Shown here piece after piece: positions 8,928-17,704 of a stretch of DNA of 64,000 nt; position 1 is the first letter of the stretch; each line of letters starts with the position of its first letter. The notes under the pieces are model-generated. The model saw only the letters and a program-made list of their open reading frames with translations, ran no database searches and had not been told where the DNA came from. Source of the DNA: an uncultured Cellvibrio sp. (GTDB lineage Bacteria; Pseudomonadota; Gammaproteobacteria; Pseudomonadales; Cellvibrionaceae); the NCBI GenBank assembly GCA_937958105.1, contig CALFXJ010000012.1, forward strand, positions 101,939-165,938. The letters are read 5' to 3'. Position numbers and translations under genes: made by a program.

Positions 8928-9647
8928 TCAGGATTTACGGCTGCTTATGGAGTTATTGATCAATTGCTGAGCTTCAACCAGCAACGAACGCACCGCCGCA
9001 TTGGCCTCGTCTGCCTTACCCGCGCAGATAGCATCATAAATTTTCTTATGATCATCGTAATTGGCATTGAGCACACCTTTTAACTGGTTGGTGCTCGCAA
9101 TGGCCACCCGCAAAGCCACCTGGATAAAGTCGCGCAGCTGGAAGAAGAAACGGTTGCTGCTGGCCGCGAGGATAGAGCAATGAAAATCAATGTCCGCCTC
9201 CAGTGGATCATCTGCCCCTTCATCCGCAGCTTTCATGCGAGCCAGTGCAATGCCGATAGGTTTGATCAGAGCCTCGTTGCGGTAATTCTCCGCTGCCAGG
9301 GCCGCAGCCTCAGGCTCGATAGCCAGACGCAACTGGGTAAATTCTTTCAGCAACTCCAGAGAGGGCCGTGAATTGAGCGTCCAGGCGAGGACGTCAGGGT
9401 CGAACATATTCCAGTGGGTGCTCGGCATGACCCGGATCCCCTGTCGGGGACGCGAGGCAATCAAGCCCTTTGCAGTCAGCATCTTCACCGCTTCGCGCGT
9501 TACGCTGCGACTGATATTAAATTGCTGAGATAACTCAGCTTCGGTAGGAAAAGGTTTGTCGACGGCGTAGTGCCCCTGGATGATGGCAGCACCTAGCTGA
9601 TGGGTAAGTTGGTAAGTCAGATTTCGCCCGGCGTCTAGCATGTTCAT
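8928..9647 (-). CDS. GntR-family regulator, FadR subfamily
   Basis: The 239-residue protein has an N-terminal winged helix-turn-helix (about 6-75, with LSQQFNISRSVTREAVKML) and a C-terminal FCD effector domain (about 95-230) with the typical FDPDVLAW linker. FCD metal ligands D152/D154, H156 and H200 are visible, but the last expected histidine in the AVRSLL region is a leucine. It probably represses the downstream SDR and symporter genes and its own gene, responding to a sugar acid. A palindrome overlaps its likely -35 region. Confidence 0.9.
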   Translation of the reverse strand: MNMLDAGRNLTYQLTHQLGAAIIQGHYAVDKPFPTEAELSQQFNISRSVTREAVKMLTAKGLIASRPRQGIRVMPSTHWNMFDPDVLAWTLNSRPSLELLKEFTQLRLAIEPEAAALAAENYRNEALIKPIGIALARMKAADEGADDPLEADIDFHCSILAASSNRFFFQLRDFIQVALRVAIASTNQLKGVLNANYDDHKKIYDAICAGKADEANAAVRSLLVEAQQLINNSISSRKS

Positions 9648-9673
9648 TTAGCCTATTAATATTATGTATATGT

Positions 9674-9704
9674 ATTATATGAGGATGTAGCTTTGGAAAG
9701 CTAC
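9674..9704 (-). promoter_or_regulatory. gntR promoter with palindromic operator candidate
   Basis: On the minus strand a TATAAT -10 box lies at 9679-9674. A perfect palindrome at 9687-9704, with 8-base arms GTAGCTTT/AAAGCTAC and a 2-base centre, covers exactly where the -35 element would be. That placement suits autorepression by the FadR-type protein encoded 27 bases downstream. The -35 itself is weak. Confidence 0.5.
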
Positions 9705-9854
9705 GGCGACCGAAGAAAAAACGATCACATTATGAAGAGCTGAACGCCAACAACGCAAGCGCAGGCCTGATGGAGATCACGATAGAGGAAGTGGTTTACG
9801 GCGGTTCAGGCCAGATCAGGATACCCCGAGCCGGCCTATTGTAAAGCGGTAAAT

Positions 9855-10574
9855 TTATTCAATTCCCTGAATATGTTCGGCAATGTCATCCACACTGGAG
9901 TGGCGCACATCACGACCTTTGATCAGGTAAATCACGTACTGGGCCAGGTTGCGGGCATGGTCTCCAATACGTTCGAGTGCCCGCAGGGACCACATGATAT
10001 TCAATACCCGGGTAATGCTGCGGGGGTCCTCGATCATAAAGGTGATCATCTCGCGCATGGCTGTGCCATATTCCATGTCCACCACTTTGTCGGTCTGTAC
10101 GACGTGCAATGCCATATCCATATCGAGGCGGGCGAAGGAATCCAGCGCATCCTGCAGCATCCGGGAGACGTGGCCGCCGATATGACGCACTTCCACATAG
10201 CCGCGCGGAGCCACTCCATCGCGATTCAGTGCGATAGCCTGACGGGCGATCTTGGCCGCTTCGTCACCAATGCGTTCCAGGTCAGTAATCGCCTTGGTCA
10301 CCGCAATCACCAGGCGCAGATCACTGGCTGCCGGTTGTCGCCGCGCCAGGATGCGCACGCATTGCTCGTCGATGGAGATCTCCATCTGATTGACACCTTT
10401 ATCGGCCCGCACAACCTGCTCGGCCTTTTCCAGATCCGCGTCAATCAATGCCTGGATCGCGTCGTTCACCTGCCGCTGGGCCATCCCGCCCATCTCCGAC
10501 AAATGCTTTCTGATATCGTCCAGCTCAATGTTGTACTGCTGGGAAATATGATGAGTATGACTGGTGATATCCAT
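9855..10574 (-). CDS. phoU: Phosphate signalling regulator PhoU
   Basis: The 239-residue protein has two PhoU three-helix repeats (around 20-110 and 120-220) with the conserved metal-site pattern DLERIGDEA and its second-repeat counterpart ALERIGDHARN. PhoU is a cytoplasmic negative regulator linking the Pst transporter to the PhoR kinase. The ATG at 10574 follows GGAGG with six-base spacing; the upstream in-frame codons lack this. It is the last gene of pstCAB-phoU, starting 15 bases after the pstB stop. Confidence 0.96.
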   Translation of the reverse strand: MDITSHTHHISQQYNIELDDIRKHLSEMGGMAQRQVNDAIQALIDADLEKAEQVVRADKGVNQMEISIDEQCVRILARRQPAASDLRLVIAVTKAITDLERIGDEAAKIARQAIALNRDGVAPRGYVEVRHIGGHVSRMLQDALDSFARLDMDMALHVVQTDKVVDMEYGTAMREMITFMIEDPRSITRVLNIMWSLRALERIGDHARNLAQYVIYLIKGRDVRHSSVDDIAEHIQGIE

Positions 10575-10588
10575 CGTGTGCCTCCGCC

Positions 10589-11482
10589 TCAACCGTAACG
10601 CCCGGTAATGTAATCTTCAGTTTGCTTCTTCACCGGATTGGTGAAGAGTTCATCAGTCGCGCTGTGCTCCACCAGATCGCCCATGAACATGAAAGCTGTG
10701 TAGTCAGACACCCGCGCGGCCTGCTGCATGTTGTGCGTGACGATCACGATGGTGTACCGGTTTTTCAGTTCGTAGATCAGCTCTTCAATTTTTAACGTGG
10801 AGATAGGATCGAGCGCCGAGGCCGGCTCATCCAGCAAAATCACCTCAGGCTCGATGGCGATCGCCCGAGCGATCACCAGACGCTGCTGCTGACCGCCGGA
10901 CAGGCCAAAGGCATTGTCATGCAGACGATCCTTGACCTCATCCCACAGGGCTGCGCCGCGCAGCGAGTTTTCCACTACTGTATCCAGCACTCGCTTGGAC
11001 TTAACACCCTGCAGACGCAATCCATAGGCAACATTTTCATAAATGGATTTAGGAAAAGGATTAGGCTTCTGGAATACCATTCCCACCTGGCGTCGCAGCT
11101 CGGGTACGTCCACATCCTTGTCGTAGATATTTTTTCCATCCATCAGGATTTCACCTTCAATGCGACAGCTGTCGACCAGATCATTCATACGGTTAAAGCA
11201 GCGCAGCAATGTGGATTTACCGCACCCCGAGGGTCCGATAAATGCGGTGACTTTCTTTTCGGGGATCACCATGCTGACGTTATTCAAGGCCCGCTTCTGA
11301 CCGTAATAAAGATTCAGGTCTTTCACTTGCAGTTTGATCGCTTCGTCGGTCAACAACATAGGTTTGTTTGCCTGTGTATGAGATGGAGTAGCAGCCGTAT
11401 CATCGGCAACGACAGGCTGAGAAAATTCAGCCGGTTGATTCAGGGTGGACCGGGTAAGTTCCAGCTCGGATGTTTCTAGCAT
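10589..11482 (-). CDS. pstB: Phosphate ABC transporter ATPase PstB
   Basis: The 297-residue ATPase powers phosphate import through PstCA. Walker A GPSGCGKST is at about 83-91, the signature is LSGGQQQR and Walker B is VILLDEPASALDP. About 45 extra, low-complexity residues precede the ABC domain compared with E. coli PstB (257). The ATG of MLETSELE at 11482 is chosen because GGAG lies eight bases upstream and because it leaves a 16-base gap after pstA; an upstream extension would run into pstA. Confidence 0.95.
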   Translation of the reverse strand: MLETSELELTRSTLNQPAEFSQPVVADDTAATPSHTQANKPMLLTDEAIKLQVKDLNLYYGQKRALNNVSMVIPEKKVTAFIGPSGCGKSTLLRCFNRMNDLVDSCRIEGEILMDGKNIYDKDVDVPELRRQVGMVFQKPNPFPKSIYENVAYGLRLQGVKSKRVLDTVVENSLRGAALWDEVKDRLHDNAFGLSGGQQQRLVIARAIAIEPEVILLDEPASALDPISTLKIEELIYELKNRYTIVIVTHNMQQAARVSDYTAFMFMGDLVEHSATDELFTNPVKKQTEDYITGRYG

Positions 11483-11498
11483 GAGGGTGCTCCGTTTA

Positions 11499-13187
11499 TC
11501 AATCAGACGCACTGCGATATTTTTCACGCAGATTGTTCCGGATTTTGATGGCTGCAATATTCAAAATGATGATCAACATCACCAGTACCAGTGACGTGGC
11601 GTAAACCAGCGGCCGGGCAGCTTCCACGCTCGGGCTCTGGAAGCCCACATCGTAAACATGGAATCCCAGGTGCATGATCTTCTGATCCAGATGGAGGTAC
11701 GGATAATTCCCATCGACCGGCAGACTCGGGGCCAACTTCACCACCCCCACCAGCATTAATGGAGCAACTTCACCTGCCGCGCGCGCGATAGCCAGGATCA
11801 GGCCGGTCATCATCGCCGGTGTAGCCAGGGGAACAACAACCTTCCATAAAGTTTCTGCCTTGGTCGCGCCCAGGGCGAGGCTGCCCTGACGGATGGTGCT
11901 GGGGATTCGTGCCAGCCCCTCCTCCGTTGACACAATCACGACCGGCAGGGTCAGCAGCGCGAGTGTCAGAGAGGCCCAGAACAGCCCCGGCGTGCCGAAC
12001 GTAGGCGCCGGAAGGGATTCGGGGTAGAACAACTGGTCAATGCTGCCCCCGAGAAAGTAAACGAAAAAGCCCAGACCAAACACGCCATAGACGATGGAGG
12101 GCACACCGGCCAGGTTATAGACAGATATGCGAATCAACCGCAGCACTATCCCCTGCCGCGCGTATTCGCGCAGGTAGATCGCAGCCAGCACACCGAAGGG
12201 CGTCACTATGATAGACATGACGATAACCATGGTGACGGTGCCAAAGATTGCCGGGAAGATACCGCCTTCCGTGTTTGCTTCGCGCGGCTCGTCGGTGAGG
12301 AATTCCCAGAAGCGCTCGAGATACTGCCCCGACTTCGCCAGCACGCCCATGGCATTGGGGCGGGAGACTCGCACGATCTTCTCAAACGGAATGATCACTT
12401 CTTTGCCATCCGCCGTCGTGGTAACCAGCTGGTCACGTTTGGTCTGTTTTACAATCTCATCGCGCTCAGCTTTGACCAGTTGATACTGCGCATCCAGTTC
12501 CGCACGGCGTGCAGCAATGTCGGCTTCTGCCTCCGCCAGTTCGGCCCCACTGATGCCGTCCAGTTGCAGGCGGCGTTCCTGCAGGCGCAGGCGCTCCATG
12601 GCGTTGTTTATTCGCCCGATGTCTGTTTTCTCAATACGGCGCAATTCGCGATGCAGGTTAACGCTGCGCTCCGCCCGCTCCTCCAGCTGTTGCCAGAAAT
12701 CCTGACCGCCATAATGGCTTACGGCCTTCCCCTCTTCACGGATCTCCACTGGAAAACCATAGTAGTTTCCCCACTCGCGCCGCTCGATCGCCAGCGCCTC
12801 CTCCGGATACTGCCATTCATCCATGCCCGTTTCGAGGTACCACATGAAGTCCCGCGACGTAACATCGCGGTTCCCCTGCTTGATCAGGTAACGGGTCACC
12901 AGCGGCTGATCCTCTGGCACAGCATAACCATTATCCCGCGCAATCACCGCTGGAATGACTTCACTGCGTACCGCCTCACCCATCACCGGCAGGCGCTGCC
13001 CCTGCTGGTCAACAAATGTTGTTTGAAGAATATCGGCCGGCCAGAAGTGACCGAATCCGCGCACGGCGATCAATGCGAGTAAACCCACCACCATCACCAT
13101 GGAGAGTGCTACCGCACCGCCGTTCAACCAGATCCAGGGAGCACCGCTCTTATACCAGCTGGTGAAACTGTTTGATTTGGATTTCAT
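11499..13187 (-). CDS. pstA: Phosphate ABC transporter permease PstA, extended form
   Basis: A 562-residue permease of the phosphate importer. The C-terminal 260 residues carry the membrane domain, with the EAA-type loop around GSLALGATKAETLWKVV. A first membrane helix (about 20-40) is followed by some 260 extra residues, largely charged and probably periplasmic, including a predicted coiled coil (about 180-255, rich in R, E, L and A). E. coli PstA has only about 296 residues; long forms occur in Pseudomonas and relatives. The ATG at 13187 follows GGGGAG. It lies between pstC and pstB. Confidence 0.93.
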   Translation of the reverse strand: MKSKSNSFTSWYKSGAPWIWLNGGAVALSMVMVVGLLALIAVRGFGHFWPADILQTTFVDQQGQRLPVMGEAVRSEVIPAVIARDNGYAVPEDQPLVTRYLIKQGNRDVTSRDFMWYLETGMDEWQYPEEALAIERREWGNYYGFPVEIREEGKAVSHYGGQDFWQQLEERAERSVNLHRELRRIEKTDIGRINNAMERLRLQERRLQLDGISGAELAEAEADIAARRAELDAQYQLVKAERDEIVKQTKRDQLVTTTADGKEVIIPFEKIVRVSRPNAMGVLAKSGQYLERFWEFLTDEPREANTEGGIFPAIFGTVTMVIVMSIIVTPFGVLAAIYLREYARQGIVLRLIRISVYNLAGVPSIVYGVFGLGFFVYFLGGSIDQLFYPESLPAPTFGTPGLFWASLTLALLTLPVVIVSTEEGLARIPSTIRQGSLALGATKAETLWKVVVPLATPAMMTGLILAIARAAGEVAPLMLVGVVKLAPSLPVDGNYPYLHLDQKIMHLGFHVYDVGFQSPSVEAARPLVYATSLVLVMLIIILNIAAIKIRNNLREKYRSASD

Positions 13188-13204
13188 ATCGTATCTCCCC
13201 GGTA

Positions 13205-15490
13205 TCACAGGCTGCTGTAGCGGCGGCGCAGGCGCTGGCGCACTATCTCGGCAAGCGTGTTGACGATGAAGGTGAGAGCCAGCAGTGCCAGAGCCGCGAG
13301 GAACAGTACACGGAAGTGGCTGCTGCCTACGGCAGTTTCAGGCAGTTCCACCGCGATGTTGGCAGACAAGGTGCGCATACCTTCGAAGATATTGAAGTTG
13401 ACGATCGGGCTGTTACCGGTGGCCATCAACACGATCATGGTCTCACCGACAGCCCGGCCAAATCCCATCATGATCGCCGAGAAGATCCCTGGGCTGGCGG
13501 TAGGCAATACAACGCCAACCATGGTCTGCCAACGGGTTGCGCCCAAAGCCAGTGAACCTTGGGTCAGGTGACGGGGAACATTGAACAGGGCGTCTTCGGC
13601 GATGGAAAAAATGGTGGGGATGACTGCAAACCCCATGGCGATGCCCACCACCAAGGCGTTGCGCTGGTCGTAACTGATTCCCTGATCGGTAAACCACTGG
13701 CGCATGCTGCCATCGAATAACAGAACTTCCACATGGGGACTTGCTGCCACTGAGGCCCAAGCGGTCAGGATGATGGGCAGTACGAGGATCACAGCCTCCC
13801 ACCCGTCCGGAACTTTCGCGCGCAGCGCCGTGGGCAGCCGGCTCCAGGCAAATGCAATGACCAGCATCATGACAGGCATCAGAAACAGGATGCTGAATGT
13901 TGCCGGCAAATGATTTTCAATAAACGGCGCGAGCCACAAGCCAGCAAGAAAACCCAGGATGACCGTGGGCAAGGCTTCCATGATTTCAATAGTCGGTTTG
14001 ACGTAACCGCGGAGCTTGGGAGTCATGAAGTAAGCGCTGTATATCGCTCCCATGATGCCCAGGGGAATCGCGAACAACATGGCAAACAAGGCGGCCTTAA
14101 GTGTGCCGATAGACAGCGGGACCAGACTCATCTTGGCCTCTGAGGCATCACTGCCTGAAGATGCCTGCCAGATGTATTCCGGGGCGGAGCGGCCTTCGTA
14201 CCAGACTTTCTGCCACAGAGAACTAAATGAGATCTCCGGGTGTTTATTCCATACGTCAGCAGACAGGATCTGCTGCTTCTCGTCCATCACCAGCAGACGA
14301 CTGTTGATCGGCGAGATAGCCAGATGGCGGACCGCCGTATCCGTCACAGATTTCATTAACAATGAACGGGAAGAAGTACCGTAATAGGCTGCCACATTGC
14401 CACGGTCATCGCCGACCCAGAAACCGCGACGATTGTACTCCGGGGCAATGGTGGTCACTTTGCCGGGCAGCGCTTTGAAATCCCGCACGGGCTTCAGGTG
14501 ATAACGGTTGTCCTCATCGCGCACCAGGAACCATTGGCTGACCTTGCCGGCATCAGTGCCAACCGCCAGAGATCCGGTGCCCACCAGGAACTGCATGGCG
14601 GTTATCCGCCCGCGCGCCGAGGGTACTTTTTCAGGGGGACGAACCTTGTCCGGCCGGGAAATATCAAACAGGTACAGATTCGCCTGATCATCAGCGATGG
14701 CCAGATGCCGCCCCGTTCTGTCCAGCTGCATCGCAGTTACCCCGATGCCCTCAGGCAGAGAAGGTAATGGATAGACATCCTGGCTCACGCGGGTGATGCC
14801 CAGGATGCTGGCCCGCGCAGAAAACACACCCAGCAACAGCCGTTTGTCTTCAGTAGCCGCTGCCACATAAATAGCATTCGGCCCCTGTTGAATGGCCACA
14901 TGCCGCAACGCATCACCCTGCTCATCCAGGACTACGGGCTCTTCGCCTAACGGATAACCCAGCCCCGGCGTCACCAGCCGCTTGTCATTGGGATAACTTA
15001 AAGCATATTCCGGCTTGGCCACCCCAATCCGACCGTCAGAAAAGCCGTATATCACGAGGCCATCAGCCGGCGTACTGGTACCAGTTGCGGTCAGCTCTGC
15101 CTGGTCAGCCATGGGCATAGGCTTGGTCATAAATACCTGGCCATCTTCGGCGCGAAAGAAATTGACACTGCCCTGCCGGGTAAAGCTGGCTCCAATTTCT
15201 TCATACCGGTCGAGGGTCAGGTGGACACCAGGGTCGACAGATGTTACTGCACTTGACGTGTAGCGCTTGTCGATCTCAAGAGAACTGCTGCGCAACAGTG
15301 GAAAGACTTCTGAGAATAAGTAAAAAAAGATAAGTCCCAGCGCACCAACAACGGCCATCCCCGCCGCCGCCACACCGTAACGGGAAATACCGTCACGAAT
15401 ATTGCGAACACGGCGCAGACGCGCTCTCTGCTGTGCATTCGGCATCAGACTCGGGGGTTTCTGCCCGGCATTGGAGAGTAGCTCTGACAT
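13205..15490 (-). CDS. pstC: Phosphate ABC transporter permease PstC, extended form
   Basis: A 761-residue permease. One membrane helix near residues 40-60 is followed by about 400 residues of beta-rich, propeller-like sequence with recurring short motifs (such as HLAIADDQANLYLFD), then the membrane domain (about 465-760) with the EAA loop GSLALGATRWQTMVGVV. E. coli PstC is about 319 residues; long forms are known in the Pseudomonas group. The insert probably faces the periplasm, but its role is unknown. The ATG at 15490 has GGAA upstream. pstS is separated by 189 bases and a terminator. Confidence 0.93.
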   Translation of the reverse strand: MSELLSNAGQKPPSLMPNAQQRARLRRVRNIRDGISRYGVAAAGMAVVGALGLIFFYLFSEVFPLLRSSSLEIDKRYTSSAVTSVDPGVHLTLDRYEEIGASFTRQGSVNFFRAEDGQVFMTKPMPMADQAELTATGTSTPADGLVIYGFSDGRIGVAKPEYALSYPNDKRLVTPGLGYPLGEEPVVLDEQGDALRHVAIQQGPNAIYVAAATEDKRLLLGVFSARASILGITRVSQDVYPLPSLPEGIGVTAMQLDRTGRHLAIADDQANLYLFDISRPDKVRPPEKVPSARGRITAMQFLVGTGSLAVGTDAGKVSQWFLVRDEDNRYHLKPVRDFKALPGKVTTIAPEYNRRGFWVGDDRGNVAAYYGTSSRSLLMKSVTDTAVRHLAISPINSRLLVMDEKQQILSADVWNKHPEISFSSLWQKVWYEGRSAPEYIWQASSGSDASEAKMSLVPLSIGTLKAALFAMLFAIPLGIMGAIYSAYFMTPKLRGYVKPTIEIMEALPTVILGFLAGLWLAPFIENHLPATFSILFLMPVMMLVIAFAWSRLPTALRAKVPDGWEAVILVLPIILTAWASVAASPHVEVLLFDGSMRQWFTDQGISYDQRNALVVGIAMGFAVIPTIFSIAEDALFNVPRHLTQGSLALGATRWQTMVGVVLPTASPGIFSAIMMGFGRAVGETMIVLMATGNSPIVNFNIFEGMRTLSANIAVELPETAVGSSHFRVLFLAALALLALTFIVNTLAEIVRQRLRRRYSSL

Positions 15491-15635
15491 GATCAAAAGG
15501 TTCCAGCAAGAGAATCTGTGCCCCTGATGTGAGGCAGGAGAATGCTAGCAACCGTAAGTGACACTTTTGTTACAAAATTCAGTTGCTACAAAAATGTTTC
15601 AGCTTGCTTAACACGACACATGCGTTTGCAAAAAA

Positions 15636-15660
15636 AAACGCCGGTATAAAACCGACGTTT
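15636..15660 (-). terminator. Terminator between pstS and pstC
   Basis: Stem 15636-15645 with 15651-15660, ten pairs with one G.U wobble on the minus strand, followed by an eight-T run in the minus direction. The wobble is allowed only on that strand, which supports the orientation. It would hold pstCAB-phoU expression below pstS, as expected when a binding protein is needed in excess. Confidence 0.8.
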
Positions 15661-15679
15661 TTGACACATGCTTTTGATA

Positions 15680-16651
15680 TCAAAGCTGGAGGTCTTTCAT
15701 AGCCTTGGCAGCAACTGCGGCAGGTAAGGGAATATAACCGTCCCGAACCACGACTTCCTGCCCCTGCTTCGAAAGCACCATTTTCAGAAATTCTGCCTGA
15801 AGCGGATCAAGCTTGCGGTTAGGATGTTTGTTGATGTAGACAAACAGGGTACGGGCCAAGGGGTATGAACCATCAAGGGCGTGCTCTGCATCAGCCGGTG
15901 CAAACTTCTCGCCCTCTTTAACGGCCAAAGGCACGGCACGCACCCCGGAGGTGATGTAGCCGATCCCGGAATACCCGATACCATTGATGGATTCAGATAC
16001 TCCCTGCACCACTGACGCTGAGCCCGGTTGTTCATTGATACTGGCTTTAAAATCTCCACCGCACAAAGCAACATCTTTGAAGTAACCGTAAGTCCCTGAG
16101 ACAGCGTTACGGCTGTAGATGGTGAAGTCCCGATTAGCCCAAGAACCGGTCAGGCCTAACTGACCCCAGCGGGTGATATCTTTATCGTCACCACACTTAC
16201 GTGTTGCAGAAAAGACAGCGTCAAGCTGCGGGATGGTTAATCCTTCTATAGGGTTGTCTTTGTTGACGTAAACCGCCAGAACATCAATAGCTACCGGCAC
16301 AGCTGTTGGTTTGTAACCATGTCTGGCCTCAAAGGCTTCGATTTCTGAGGATTTCATTTCACGGCTCATGGGACCGAAATTGGATGTCCCTTCTGTCAGA
16401 GCTGGCGGCGCGGTGGAAGAGCCGGCCCCCTGAATCTGAATATTCACGTTAGGATAAAATTTCGCGTACTCTTCAGCCCAAAGAGTCATCAGATTATTTA
16501 ATGTATCTGAGCCGATACTGTTAACGTTTCCGGAGACACCGGAAATTGCTGTGTATTCTGGAAGGTCTGGATCGACAGCTGCCTGCACCACTGCTGCACA
16601 AGCCATGGAGCCAGCCAAAGCCAGCCCTGCGATAAATTTCTTGGCGTTCAT
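15680..16651 (-). CDS. pstS: Periplasmic phosphate-binding protein PstS
   Basis: The 323-residue protein begins with a signal peptide (about 1-24, cleavage after VQA) and continues as a PstS-type binding protein, with the phosphate-loop pattern IQGAGSSTAPPALTEG and GPMSREMK. It delivers phosphate to PstCA in the periplasm. It is first in the Pst locus, followed by a terminator and then pstC. A Pho-box-like element lies about 85-103 bases upstream of the start, so PhoB control is likely. Confidence 0.93.
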   Translation of the reverse strand: MNAKKFIAGLALAGSMACAAVVQAAVDPDLPEYTAISGVSGNVNSIGSDTLNNLMTLWAEEYAKFYPNVNIQIQGAGSSTAPPALTEGTSNFGPMSREMKSSEIEAFEARHGYKPTAVPVAIDVLAVYVNKDNPIEGLTIPQLDAVFSATRKCGDDKDITRWGQLGLTGSWANRDFTIYSRNAVSGTYGYFKDVALCGGDFKASINEQPGSASVVQGVSESINGIGYSGIGYITSGVRAVPLAVKEGEKFAPADAEHALDGSYPLARTLFVYINKHPNRKLDPLQAEFLKMVLSKQGQEVVVRDGYIPLPAAVAAKAMKDLQL

Positions 16652-16735
16652 TGAGCGCTCCTGATTTTAATGGATACAAGGTTCTAAACCCGTCAGGCGA
16701 AATATTTTCCCCTGCAGCGCACTTTAATAAGCCTT

Positions 16736-16754
16736 TGTTACATTTCTATGACGA
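16736..16754 (-). promoter_or_regulatory. Candidate Pho box upstream of pstS
   Basis: On the minus strand the sequence TCGTCATAGAAATGTAACA resembles the two 7-base direct repeats of a PhoB site (CTGTCAT-4-CTGTCAC type), with a TATTAA-like -10 shortly downstream. A second partial copy (GCGTCATAGAAAAG, 16782-16795) lies 40 bases upstream, so PhoB may bind in tandem. The match is by eye only. Confidence 0.6.
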
Positions 16755-16797
16755 GTTCACATCCCTCGCACCAATCCCGCACTTTTCTATGACGCAA

Positions 16798-16826
16798 AAA
16801 AAACGGGCGGCATAGCCACCCGTTTT
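16798..16826 (-). terminator. Terminator after the Yip1-domain gene
   Basis: The minus-strand stem AAAACGGGTGGC/GCCGCCCGTTTT with a three-base loop and a following T run ends the Yip1-domain transcript just past its stop codon. One G.U wobble fits only the minus orientation. It also insulates the pstS promoter. Confidence 0.8.
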
Positions 16827-16849
16827 CACTTCTGCATTTTTTCAATAAA

Positions 16850-17467
16850 TCAGTTCGTGTAGATTGGCCCGAAACCTGCCCCCCACACAATCACCGTCGC
16901 TACCAGAACTACGACAGCAAGCACAAGTCCCACCGTAATCACCGAACTCGCGTAAATAAAACCACGCTCTTTCGGAATGTTCATGAGAATCGGAATACCT
17001 TCATAAATCAGGTAGACAGAATAACAGGCGGCCAGGATGAACACACTGGCTACAACCCACAACTGCGGATAGATCAATACGATACCGGCGAGCATCATGG
17101 GTGTTGAAGAGTAAACTGCCAGCGCAGTACCTTCGTAATGACGCTGACTTTCATCGCCTGTTACACCAAAACTGCGCGACATCCAATTAATGTACTCACC
17201 AAGTACATACACCGCTGCCAGTTGCGCGACATAAGCGCCAGCACACAGCAACAATGCGCTTTCCGCAGTCAGTTTTACGACACCGCCGTTGCCTACGCTC
17301 CATCCGACCTGAGTTACTCCGAAATACGCTGCGATTACAGGAATAAGGGCAAGTAAGGGCGTATGTACGAGAAACACACGAATAAACGAATGACGTTCAT
17401 TGCGGATTCTCTGCCATTCACGATCAGGATTAATGAAGACTCCGAGGGTATGCTGCAACATCGCCAT
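16850..17467 (-). CDS. Yip1-domain inner membrane protein
   Basis: The 205-residue membrane protein has five to six hydrophobic segments and the Yip1-domain layout seen in many gammaproteobacterial proteins beginning with a short helix and PDREW (here FINPDREWQRIRNE). The function is unknown; some homologues are annotated YIP1 or DUF1282 proteins. The 237 bases upstream hold no other gene. It is flanked by pstS and sspB but has its own terminator, so it is probably monocistronic. Confidence 0.8.
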   Translation of the reverse strand: MAMLQHTLGVFINPDREWQRIRNERHSFIRVFLVHTPLLALIPVIAAYFGVTQVGWSVGNGGVVKLTAESALLLCAGAYVAQLAAVYVLGEYINWMSRSFGVTGDESQRHYEGTALAVYSSTPMMLAGIVLIYPQLWVVASVFILAACYSVYLIYEGIPILMNIPKERGFIYASSVITVGLVLAVVVLVATVIVWGAGFGPIYTN

Positions 17468-17704
17468 AAAAATACTCCAGATAATTCGTTTTTATTAGAA
17501 CGTCTTAAGTATCAGCCAGTTACTGCGGGGCTACAAAGAAGTTATCGTGCTATTAGAAAACGACTAATCGGGAATAGTTCTAACAAATAGCTTCAGGCTC
17601 TAAGCAGGATGTCGGTTAGATCTGGAACGATCATAGCAGCAAAGCGGGGTTAACGATTGGTAACACCCGCTTGGGTAGTTGTTGAAGCGAGTAACACCCC
17701 AGTT

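Noticed and set aside
17640..17704. Inverted repeat after sspB as a terminator
   Set aside because: Only about seven pairs with a large irregular loop and a broken T run, so support is too weak.
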